The notes under the pieces are model-generated. The model worked only from the letters and a program-made list of their open reading frames with translations, made no database searches and was not told where the DNA came from. Positions 49,829 through 57,890 of a stretch of DNA of 64,000 nt are shown in pieces (position 1 is the first letter of the stretch; every line of letters begins with the position of its first letter). The DNA comes from Dokdonia sp. 4H-3-7-5 (lineage in GTDB: Bacteria; Bacteroidota; Bacteroidia; Flavobacteriales; Flavobacteriaceae). Location: NCBI RefSeq assembly GCF_000212355.1, contig NC_015496.1, forward strand, positions 3,070,001 through 3,134,000, in the 5' to 3' direction. Position numbers and translations under genes: made by a program.

Positions 49829-52188
49829 AATTCTTCCCATCTTTTTTTTAACCTCTCAAAATAACTTAATTCCTCCTCACCATAACCGTAGCCGTACTTA
49901 CTACCATAGCCAAAATTTGTCCTTGTAATACTATTTAGTATAAACCCTACATTTTTTAATTTACCTTCATCTATTAATTCTGAAGGATATTGTAAAAGCT
50001 TTTTATCTGTATACTCTGCACGGCAAACATACACAGTCACATTAGACTTTTGAGTTAACAATAGTGTATCAGTAACTAACAAGGTAGGTGCAGTATCTAC
50101 AACTATATAATCATAAGATTTAGATAAGGTATCGATAAGTTGGCTAAATCTACCATTGAGCAATAGCTCAGCTGGATTAGGAGGAACTTTTCCAGAAAGA
50201 ATTACATTTAAATTATATTTATCTGTACCTAATTCATTAATTATAGAACTTTCAATTACATTATAGTCATGTAAATATTCTGATAAACCTATTGTCCATT
50301 TAATATCTTCTAAATATCTGTGAATTTGAGGATTCCTTATATCTGCACCTAGAAGTATAACAGATTTATTTGTACTAGCTAGGCTTAAGGCCAGATTATA
50401 TGCTACAAAAGTTTTCCCCTCTCCTTTGACTGTAGATGTTACAAAAATTACTTTCTCACTAGTTTGCTCATTAGCTCTTAAAAAATATGATAAGTTTGTC
50501 CTTATAATACGGAAAGCTTCAGATAATACAGATCTATCATTAGTAATAATCGTACTATTCTCCTTTGCCTTAACCTCTGGGATCTCTCCTAAAATGGAAG
50601 GATTAGATAATAACATTTCAACATCGCTTCTACTGTGAATTTTAGTGTCGAATAGTTCCTTAAAGTAAATAACAACTAGAGGTATTAAAATACCTAACAA
50701 AATACTTAATAATACAATAATTCTCTTTTTAGGTGAAATAGGAGATTTAGATGTGTATGCATAATCAACTATTTTAGCTTTAGGTGTAACTACAGAAAGT
50801 GCAATTGCCGTCTCTTCTTTCTTTTGTGATAGATATAAGTATAAAGCTTCCTTAATAGACCTTTGACGCTCGATGACTAGAGATGATCTTCCAATTTTAG
50901 GAATATTAGATAATTTATTATTAATAGTAGCTTGTCTTAGTTGGACTTCTCTATTTTCTATTTCAAGTGCAGTTTTTAATGTAGTTAAATTTTCAAGAAG
51001 ATTACTACGTATTGCCGAAATTTGCTGATTAACGGCTATAACAACGGGGTTTAAATTTGTTGAGCTATTAAGAAGTTTGTTGCGCTCTAGAATTAAAGCA
51101 TTATAATTTTCAACAGCAGTATTTGATAATCCTATATCAGAACCAATATTAATGGGTATTAAATCATCTTCATTTCCAGAGCTAAGATATTCTGAGAGAG
51201 AATTAAGTAAATCTAATTTAGTTTCAATCTCGAAATTCTTTTCGACAACTTTGTCTACATCTTTTAAAAAAAGCTTCCCTTCTTCTTGAATATCTACCAG
51301 TTTATTGGTTCTATTAAACACTTCCTTCTGTTGCTCAACAGAATCAAGTTCGCTTTGAATTATGGCAAGCCTTGTATTAATAAATATAGCCGTACTTTTA
51401 GTTACAGCAGTTCTATCATTTATAGCATCATTATTAAAGACTTCAACAAGTCTATTTAGTATTACTTCAGATTTTTTAAAATTACTACCTATAAGGCTTA
51501 GTTTTATAATGCTACTCTTTTCACTTACTTGTTCTACTCCTATACTTGAACGTAAAGCGTTTATTGTATTCTCTATACTTGATACTTGAATTGTATATGT
51601 TTTACTAGGAGCTTCATTTTTTATAGATAGATAATAAAACCGTGGAAGTAATATAAACTCATTACCTTTAAAAGAAATACGTTCACCAAAATCGTAATTT
51701 ACAAAGTTTCCAGAACCATCAAAACTAATTTGACAACTAGCCTCATCTACTAATTTTAAATCAAACAGAATTGTTTTAATAGATTCTTCTTCTGATAATA
51801 CTTTTACTTCTACAGGTTTATTTTCAAATAGTTCTATTTTTTTGAACCGATCATTTCTAAAATATGAAACATTTAATTTTAGCGAAGTTATAACTTCACC
51901 TATAATCCTCCTAGACCTAATAATTTCTAACTCATTTTCAAAGGCAGACTCACTGAGACCAGCGCCTGTTAAGCCTAAATCATCGAAAGCTGCGAGCTCC
52001 GACAGTGCACTATTGCTTTCATCTTTAATTAAAATGCTAGAGGAACTGTTATAAAAAGGAATACTAGAGTAAATATAAATATATGCAACACTTATAGTTA
52101 CAAAGACCGAAATGACAAACCATTTCCAATAAGCAGCATAATGTAATAATTGTACTTTTACAGAAGACTCTTGAATATCTTTAGGCAT
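49825..52188 (-). CDS. Wzc-like polysaccharide co-polymerase / tyrosine autokinase
   Basis: A 787-residue inner-membrane protein. A Wzz-type N terminus has a first helix (WFVISVFVTISVAYIYIY) and a long periplasmic coiled-coil region with a second helix (IIVLLSILLGILIPLVVIYF) near residue 500. The C-terminal cytoplasmic BY-kinase has Walker A VTSTVKGEGKTFVAYNL, Walker A' LLGADIRNPQ and Walker B YDYIVVDTAP. A tyrosine-rich tail (NFGYGSKYGYGYGEEELSYFE) gives the autophosphorylation sites. It controls chain length and export together with the Wza-like protein encoded 18 bases upstream. It is the last gene of the operon. Confidence 0.93.
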   Translation of the reverse strand: MPKDIQESSVKVQLLHYAAYWKWFVISVFVTISVAYIYIYSSIPFYNSSSSILIKDESNSALSELAAFDDLGLTGAGLSESAFENELEIIRSRRIIGEVITSLKLNVSYFRNDRFKKIELFENKPVEVKVLSEEESIKTILFDLKLVDEASCQISFDGSGNFVNYDFGERISFKGNEFILLPRFYYLSIKNEAPSKTYTIQVSSIENTINALRSSIGVEQVSEKSSIIKLSLIGSNFKKSEVILNRLVEVFNNDAINDRTAVTKSTAIFINTRLAIIQSELDSVEQQKEVFNRTNKLVDIQEEGKLFLKDVDKVVEKNFEIETKLDLLNSLSEYLSSGNEDDLIPINIGSDIGLSNTAVENYNALILERNKLLNSSTNLNPVVIAVNQQISAIRSNLLENLTTLKTALEIENREVQLRQATINNKLSNIPKIGRSSLVIERQRSIKEALYLYLSQKKEETAIALSVVTPKAKIVDYAYTSKSPISPKKRIIVLLSILLGILIPLVVIYFKELFDTKIHSRSDVEMLLSNPSILGEIPEVKAKENSTIITNDRSVLSEAFRIIRTNLSYFLRANEQTSEKVIFVTSTVKGEGKTFVAYNLALSLASTNKSVILLGADIRNPQIHRYLEDIKWTIGLSEYLHDYNVIESSIINELGTDKYNLNVILSGKVPPNPAELLLNGRFSQLIDTLSKSYDYIVVDTAPTLLVTDTLLLTQKSNVTVYVCRAEYTDKKLLQYPSELIDEGKLKNVGFILNSITRTNFGYGSKYGYGYGEEELSYFERLKKRWEEF

Positions 52189-52206
52189 ATAAACTTAGGA
52201 TAGGAA

Positions 52207-52980
52207 TTATTTCACTAAGACAGCAATCACAGAAATGATGATACCAGCAATAGAGATGAAAATTGATGAATTTCTATTAAAACCAGAACTTTGAACTTGA
52301 GCCTTATTTGGAGACACAATTACAACATCATTTTGATTCAAATAATAATAAGGGGAGTTAATAGCATCAATACTAGTAAAATCTAGTTGTCCATAAATCT
52401 TACGATTATCTTGTTCTCTAATTATTGTTACCGTTTTTCGATCTCCAAAAAGAGTCATATCACCTGCTCTACCAAGAGCTTCTAAAATTGTAATCCTCTC
52501 ATCCGAAATTGTAAACGATCCAGGTCTGGCTACTTCCCCTAAAACAGAAATTGTATAATTTATAATGTTCAAGTTTACAATAGGATTTTTGACATAAGTT
52601 GAAATTCTCTCTTGTATTAACTCTATAACTTTTTGCTTTGTTTTGCCTCCAATAGCTAATGATCCTATTAATGGGAAGTCAATATTACCTTTGTTATCTA
52701 CTAAATAAGTCTGTAATCTTTCGTCACCGTTGCGTGATATCCCAGAACTTGTAAACATTGGATTGAAGGGTAACACAGCTTCTGGAGATAGTGCTGAAAC
52801 ATATATGGTAAGTAAATCATTAGGTCTAACAATCACCTCATAGTCATTACTATTATCTTTACTACTTATATTTTCAACGTCTTGAAAATATAAAACATCT
52901 TTTTTTGAAACACAGGAAGAAAAGAAAAAGGCTATTAAAACAACTACTAAAAATCTAAAGCTTATAGAATCTAACAACAT
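52207..52980 (-). CDS. Wza-like polysaccharide export lipoprotein (SLBB domain)
   Basis: A 257-residue protein with a lipoprotein signal (LVVVLIAFFFSSCVSKKDVLYFQD). The polysaccharide export domain shows VRPNDLLTIYVSAL and PLIGSLAIGGKTKQKVIELIQERI. An SLBB domain follows (ISVLGEVARPGSFTIS; ILEALGRAGDMTLFGDRKTVTIIRE), and a C-terminal membrane helix (FISIAGIIISVIAVLV) ends the protein. It forms the outer-membrane export channel. Its ATG overlaps the stop of the upstream dehydratase gene as TAATG, suggesting translational coupling. Confidence 0.92.
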   Translation of the reverse strand: MLLDSISFRFLVVVLIAFFFSSCVSKKDVLYFQDVENISSKDNSNDYEVIVRPNDLLTIYVSALSPEAVLPFNPMFTSSGISRNGDERLQTYLVDNKGNIDFPLIGSLAIGGKTKQKVIELIQERISTYVKNPIVNLNIINYTISVLGEVARPGSFTISDERITILEALGRAGDMTLFGDRKTVTIIREQDNRKIYGQLDFTSIDAINSPYYYLNQNDVVIVSPNKAQVQSSGFNRNSSIFISIAGIIISVIAVLVK

Positions 52981-54989
52981 TATTTTGTGCTTGCCTTTGT
53001 ACTGAAATCAGAAATAGTAGATTCTTGATTATCAACCTCTACATCTAGCAATTCATAGGTAGAGTTGTTACTTTTAAATTCTGGAATTAAAGTTTTTAAC
53101 TTTGCCACACTAATCGTGTTATTATTTTTTACAGCAGCTTTAATAATTTTAGAAATTAATTCATTTACGAAATTATAATCATAAATTACATCCTCACTTA
53201 TCATTATTTTGTCGTGGTGCGTAGGTAGTGTCTTACTAGTGTCTAAAAGAAGTTCTTCATAAAGTTTTTCTCCTGGTCTTAGTCCTGTTATTTTTATTTC
53301 CATATCCTCGTTAGTAGTATATCCAGCTAATTTTATCATTTTTTCTGCTAGATCCATAATACGAACGGGTTCTCCCATATCAAAAATAAAAATCTCACCT
53401 CCTTTACCCATCGATCCAGCTTCGAGAACTAGGTGACAAGCTTCAGGGATTGTCATAAAATATCTAATTATATCTGGGTGGGTAATTGTAACAGGGCCTC
53501 CCTCTTCAATTTGTTTTTTAAAAAGTGGAACTACAGATCCATTAGATCCTAATACATTTCCAAAACGAGTAGTAATAAATTTTGTGACATTTTTTTTCTT
53601 GCTTTTTTCTAAAGTATCGAAATATTTAGATTGAACATACATCTCTGCTGCTCTTTTTGTAGCACCCATTACATTACTTGGATTTACTGCCTTGTCAGTA
53701 CTGACCATTACAAAATGGCTTACACTATTTTCAACTGCAATATCTGCAAGGTTTTTAGTTCCAAAAATATTTGTCAATATCGCTTCGGAAGGATTATCCT
53801 CCATTAAAGGGACGTGTTTATAAGCTGCGGCGTGATATATTGCATCAATCTTAAAAGTATTAAAGAGAACTCTTAATCTTGATCTATTAGCAACATCACA
53901 GATGGTAAATTCAATGTCTAAATTAGGAAACTTGGACATAAGCTCAAGTGACAATGCGTGCATGGGAGATTCTGCTTGATCCAAAATAATAAGCTTCGTT
54001 GGGTGATAACTTGCAACTTGTCTTGCTATCTCACTACCTATTGATCCTGCTCCCCCAGTGACAAGAATCGTCTTGCCAAGAATTTTTTTAGACTTAACGG
54101 AATCATTCAATTTAATGGGTTCTCTATTTAGAAGATCTTCAATTTGTAAGCTCTTTAGCTGGTCGGTAACTGTTGTTTTCTCACTCCAATTGATAACTAG
54201 AGGGGAATTAAAAACTTTTATATCGTGTTCGAGACAGTCTTTGACAAGTTTAAATCGTTCTTCTGAATTAAGGGTGTTTCCCGCAAAAATTATAGCCGAA
54301 GCTTTTAATTTCTGAACAATAGTATGAATACTCCCATCCATTTCTAGAACTGGTTTATCTAATATTCTTAAACTTTTATTTTGTCTAGTGGAAACAAAGC
54401 CTTTAATAACAAATCGCTGTGGGTGCTCAATATCAAGAGCTGCGGCAATAGATATCGCTCCATCGTCTATTCCGACAATGACAGCTTGAATTAATTCTTC
54501 ATCTTGATGAACTACTTTAAAGCTTTCATATAATTGCTTAATAACAAGTCTAAAAATAAATAATGCAGTAAAAGAGGTTACAAAGAACATTATTAAACCA
54601 CTATTTAGGAAAATTTTTCCTCCCCAAAATCTTAGGTAAAATAAATTGATAAGTGTGAGTACTAGAAAAGTGCTCAATGTAGCAAAGAGTAACTTTAAGG
54701 CATCCATCAAAGAGGAATGACGGATTAATCCCGCATAAGTTCTAAATACTAATAAATTTACAAAAGTAACACCAACAATTAAACTTACTTGCTGTCCTAT
54801 AGTTAGTACATTAAGTGGTTTAATATTCAAATCATTTAGCAATAAATAAGTAATAGAAAGTGCACAAAGAACTAGGGAGGTATCTATAAAAAGCACAGAC
54901 CATCTAGGCAAGTATTTTATATTCCTGATGTCTAATCTATTCTCATCAGAAAATAAGCGATTTATTGCTCTATATAACCTCGTCATCAT
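52980..54989 (-). CDS. Membrane nucleotide-sugar 4,6-dehydratase (PglF/WbpM/CapD-like)
   Basis: A 669-residue enzyme with four N-terminal membrane helices (~residues 30-145), a CoA-binding-like middle domain and a C-terminal extended SDR. The NAD motif is LVTGGAGSIGSEIARQ near 310. The characteristic YHAAAYKHVPLMEDNP and VSTDKAVNPSNVMGATKR are both present; as in this family, Met replaces the SDR tyrosine. The usual reaction is UDP-GlcNAc to the 4-keto-6-deoxy sugar, the first step towards UDP-diNAcBac or other 2,6-dideoxy sugars. The PglE-like and PglD-like genes upstream supply the next two steps. Confidence 0.92.
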   Translation of the reverse strand: MMTRLYRAINRLFSDENRLDIRNIKYLPRWSVLFIDTSLVLCALSITYLLLNDLNIKPLNVLTIGQQVSLIVGVTFVNLLVFRTYAGLIRHSSLMDALKLLFATLSTFLVLTLINLFYLRFWGGKIFLNSGLIMFFVTSFTALFIFRLVIKQLYESFKVVHQDEELIQAVIVGIDDGAISIAAALDIEHPQRFVIKGFVSTRQNKSLRILDKPVLEMDGSIHTIVQKLKASAIIFAGNTLNSEERFKLVKDCLEHDIKVFNSPLVINWSEKTTVTDQLKSLQIEDLLNREPIKLNDSVKSKKILGKTILVTGGAGSIGSEIARQVASYHPTKLIILDQAESPMHALSLELMSKFPNLDIEFTICDVANRSRLRVLFNTFKIDAIYHAAAYKHVPLMEDNPSEAILTNIFGTKNLADIAVENSVSHFVMVSTDKAVNPSNVMGATKRAAEMYVQSKYFDTLEKSKKKNVTKFITTRFGNVLGSNGSVVPLFKKQIEEGGPVTITHPDIIRYFMTIPEACHLVLEAGSMGKGGEIFIFDMGEPVRIMDLAEKMIKLAGYTTNEDMEIKITGLRPGEKLYEELLLDTSKTLPTHHDKIMISEDVIYDYNFVNELISKIIKAAVKNNNTISVAKLKTLIPEFKSNNSTYELLDVEVDNQESTISDFSTKASTK

Positions 54990-55001
54990 TTCTTTTATGA
55001 A

Positions 55002-56144
55002 TTATTTGAATAAATCAAAGATAGCATTTTCAATTCGGTCCCTGTCTGCATCAGTCAGATTTGATCCTGATGGCAAACAAAGCCCCTCATTAAATAACTC
55101 CTCTGCAACATTATTACCGTAATAAGGTGCATCCTTAAAAATAGGCTGCATATGCATTGGTTTCCAAAGTGGTCTTGATTCTATATCTGCTTTCGCGAAA
55201 GCAATACGCATATCTTCTCTGGTAATACCGTTTGTCTTTTCTGGATCAACAATAATTGCAGAAAGCCAGTGATTACTATGATAATCAGAGTTAGGTTCTG
55301 TAAAAACTTTTACTCCGCTTATATTTTTAAAAACTCTTTCATAAAATGTATGCATACCACGTCTAAGGTTGATGTGCTTATCCAGCACTTCCATTTGACC
55401 ACGGCCTATCCCTGCAGTTATATTGCTCATTCTATAATTATACCCAACAGCTGTGTGTTCATAATGTGCGGCCTCATCTCTTGCTTGAGTTGCTAGAAAA
55501 ACAGTGTAGTCCTTATCTTTCTTAGAATTACAAACCATCGCACCTCCTACACTTGTGGTGATAATTTTATTTCCATTGAACGAGAGAATACCAAAGCGAC
55601 CAAATGTTCCACATTTCTGACCTTTGAAAGTTGACCCAAGAGCCTCGGCACTATCTTCTACTATAGGTATAGAAAACCTATCTGCAATAGCGTGAACTTC
55701 ATCAATTTTATAAGGCATCCCATACAGATGTACTGCCACAATTGCCTTTGGTGTCTTACCCAAGCGTATTCTATCCTCTATTGCTTTTTCTAAATACTTT
55801 GGACAAATATTCCAAGTGTCTGGCTCACTATCTACTAAAATAGGTGTAGCCCCTTGATATATAATAGGATTAATACTACCACAAAATGTAAAAGATTGAC
55901 ATATTACTTCATCACCCTGCGTAACTCCACATTGAATAAGAGCAAGGTGAATTGCAGCTGTCCCAGAACTAAGAGCCGCAACAAGTGAATCTTCTCCTTG
56001 ATATTTTTCAAGATCGCTTTCAAAACCATTCACGTTTGCTCCCAAAGGGGCAACCCAATTAGTGTCAAATGCTTCTTTAACATAATTTTGTTCAGTACCG
56101 CCCATATGAGGAGATGATAACCAGATTTTATTGGAACTTGACAT
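55002..56144 (-). CDS. DegT/DnrJ-family PLP aminotransferase (PglE-like)
   Basis: A 380-residue cytoplasmic aminotransferase that turns a 4-keto sugar nucleotide into the 4-amino sugar. The PLP-binding Lys is K193 in SFNGNKIITTSVGGAMV. ALSSGTAAIHLAL and VEDSAEALGSTFKGQKCG are typical cofactor and substrate regions. Its position 3 bases from a sugar-transferase gene and 12 bases upstream of the PglF-like gene supports a PglE-type role in the bacillosamine pathway. The palindrome at 55189-55202 is read as Ala-Phe-Ala-Lys-Ala at residues 315-319, inside the C-terminal domain. Confidence 0.9.
   Translation of the reverse strand: MSSSNKIWLSSPHMGGTEQNYVKEAFDTNWVAPLGANVNGFESDLEKYQGEDSLVAALSSGTAAIHLALIQCGVTQGDEVICQSFTFCGSINPIIYQGATPILVDSEPDTWNICPKYLEKAIEDRIRLGKTPKAIVAVHLYGMPYKIDEVHAIADRFSIPIVEDSAEALGSTFKGQKCGTFGRFGILSFNGNKIITTSVGGAMVCNSKKDKDYTVFLATQARDEAAHYEHTAVGYNYRMSNITAGIGRGQMEVLDKHINLRRGMHTFYERVFKNISGVKVFTEPNSDYHSNHWLSAIIVDPEKTNGITREDMRIAFAKADIESRPLWKPMHMQPIFKDAPYYGNNVAEELFNEGLCLPSGSNLTDADRDRIENAIFDLFK
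55189..55202. repeat. 14-bp palindrome, copy 13
   Basis: Perfect copy in the PglE-like aminotransferase gene, Ala-Phe-Ala-Lys-Ala frame. Confidence 0.95.
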
Positions 56145-56147
56145 TGT

Positions 56148-56699
56148 CTATAGAGTGATTTTATTTTTTACAAATATAGCTTTTAGTGTAAGACCTATTA
56201 TATAGAGATCATATCTAAAACTAGCTTTTTTACAATACGCGAGATTCATTTGCACTTTATTGGGAAAAATTATTGTGTCATTATATGATTTAGGGTCATT
56301 CTCATTTAAAAGTAAGATTTCCTCATTTGCATATTTTAATGCGGCAAGACTAGTTAATCCTGGTTTAAGTTTAAGAACATCTCTATCCTTACCTTCAAGC
56401 TTATCATAATACCCAGGTATATCTGGTCTAGGGCCTACAAAAGACATATCACCCTTTAAGATATTGAAAAGCTGTGGGAGTTCGTCAATTTTAAATTTTC
56501 TAAGAAATTTGCCTATTCTAGTAACTTTACCCTTATGCATCGTTCTGATCTTGTAGATAGTAAATGGCTTACCATATTGACCAATTCTAGTTTGTTTAAA
56601 AATTGAGAAAAACGGGACAATGATAATAATTAACCAAAATGGTAGGAGACCTATTATTATTAATATAGCAAATAAAAAATCAAAAATAGATTTAATCAA
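56148..56699 (-). CDS. Phosphoglycosyl transferase (second, short bacterial sugar transferase)
   Basis: A 183-residue monotopic sugar-phosphate transferase. A hydrophobic N-terminal re-entrant helix (FLFAILIIIGLLPFWLIIIIV) precedes the catalytic KFKIDELPQLFNILKGDMSFVGPRPDIPGY, containing the Asp-Glu pair of the family. It moves a sugar phosphate from UDP-sugar to the lipid carrier. The C-terminal part (LTSLAALKYANEEILL) differs from the PglC-like enzyme encoded nearby, so it probably uses another sugar or serves another glycan. It overlaps the acetyltransferase gene by 8 bases. Confidence 0.88.
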   Translation of the reverse strand: MIKSIFDFLFAILIIIGLLPFWLIIIIVPFFSIFKQTRIGQYGKPFTIYKIRTMHKGKVTRIGKFLRKFKIDELPQLFNILKGDMSFVGPRPDIPGYYDKLEGKDRDVLKLKPGLTSLAALKYANEEILLLNENDPKSYNDTIIFPNKVQMNLAYCKKASFRYDLYIIGLTLKAIFVKNKITL

Positions 56700-57285
56700 T
56701 TTCTTTATATTTTATTATATGACCAGGGTTACCCACCACTACAGCATAATCTGGAACATCTTTTATAATAACTGCACCGGCTCCAATTGTGCACCACTTG
56801 CCTATTTTTATACCGGGAATAACTACAGCTCCAGCTCCAATATGAGTTCCTACATCTACGCTTACTCCACCACTTAAAGTAGCATTAGGCGAGATATGCA
56901 AAAAGTCTTTGAGAATACAATCATGTTCCACAATAGCACCAGTATTAATAATACAATGGTTTCCAATAGAAATGGATTCATTAACAACGGCGTTAGGCAT
57001 TATAACAGTACCTAACCCAATTTCATATTGTAAAGAAACAGTCGCCTTGCTATGTATTATAGCTTTGTGCCATTGATTTTTATATCTCTCTGCAAGTTTC
57101 TTACGAATACTATTATCTCCTATACCTATGATTATTTTATCAAAATCTTGAATCTTACATATAGGCAACCCTAGATAGAAATCTTTTTTATAGTTATCAT
57201 CTATAAAACCTTCCACAACAATACCATTATTAATTGCTATGGCATTTACTACCTTACCGTGACCACTTGCTCCAAAAATTTTCAT
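56692..57285 (-). CDS. PglD/NeuD-like sugar O/N-acetyltransferase
   Basis: A 197-residue trimeric left-handed beta-helix acetyltransferase. The N-terminal nucleotide-binding part (MKIFGASGHGKVVNAIA) is followed by hexapeptide repeats, from GLGTVIMPNAVVN to IGAGAVIIKDVPDYAVVVGNP, and the acceptor His in VEHDCIL is present. PglD adds an acetyl group to the UDP-4-amino sugar to give UDP-diNAcBac; the flanking PglC-, PglE- and PglF-like genes make that the best assignment. Its ATG overlaps the stop of the PglC-like gene as TAATG. Confidence 0.9.
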   Translation of the reverse strand: MKIFGASGHGKVVNAIAINNGIVVEGFIDDNYKKDFYLGLPICKIQDFDKIIIGIGDNSIRKKLAERYKNQWHKAIIHSKATVSLQYEIGLGTVIMPNAVVNESISIGNHCIINTGAIVEHDCILKDFLHISPNATLSGGVSVDVGTHIGAGAVVIPGIKIGKWCTIGAGAVIIKDVPDYAVVVGNPGHIIKYKEID

Positions 57286-57887
57286 TATCCTTTAAATCTA
57301 GTTGTTGTAGCTTCTCCCTCTTGCGATATCCCTTCAGAAATAAAGACTTTTTTAATAGTCATTAGTAAAATTTTTATATCAAATAAAAAACTTTGATTAT
57401 TTACATACCAGACGTCTAACTCAAATTTTCTTTCCCAACTTATAGCATTGCGTCCATTAACTTGAGCCCATCCAGATATGCCGGGCTTAACAAGGCCTCG
57501 CTTACGTTGCTCTTGAGAATAAAGCTCAACATACTCTGGCAGTAATGGTCTAGGCCCTATAAAACTCATATCACCCTTAAGAACATTTAATAATTGTGGC
57601 AACTCATCTAGCGATGTTTTTCTTATAAACTTACCCACTGGAGTAAGCCGCACAGCATCTGGTAATAAATTACCAAATCTATCACGTTTATCATTCATAG
57701 ATCTAAACTTTATGATTCTAAAAATAATATCGTCTTTACCCGTTCTCAATTGTGTATAAAAGGGTTTTCCGCCATTTGCTATTGTTAATAGGAAAGTGAT
57801 TAATAAAATAATGGGGGCAATGACTATCAATCCTATAAAAGCACAGCTTATATCAATAAGTGGTTTGAGAACATTTTTATACCACAT
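57285..57887 (-). CDS. PglC-like phosphoglycosyl transferase (initiating enzyme)
   Basis: A 200-residue monotopic enzyme close to Campylobacter PglC in length and in sequence as I remember it: the N-terminal re-entrant helix (LIDISCAFIGLIVIAPIILLI), the catalytic TSLDELPQLLNVLKGDMSF, then IGPRPLLPEY, GISGWAQVNGRNAISW and the C-terminal GISQEGEATTTRFKG. PglC transfers phospho-diNAcBac to undecaprenyl phosphate at the membrane and so starts the glycan. The adjacent PglD-like gene strengthens the assignment. Confidence 0.92.
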   Translation of the reverse strand: MWYKNVLKPLIDISCAFIGLIVIAPIILLITFLLTIANGGKPFYTQLRTGKDDIIFRIIKFRSMNDKRDRFGNLLPDAVRLTPVGKFIRKTSLDELPQLLNVLKGDMSFIGPRPLLPEYVELYSQEQRKRGLVKPGISGWAQVNGRNAISWERKFELDVWYVNNQSFLFDIKILLMTIKKVFISEGISQEGEATTTRFKG

Positions 57888-57890
57888 ATA

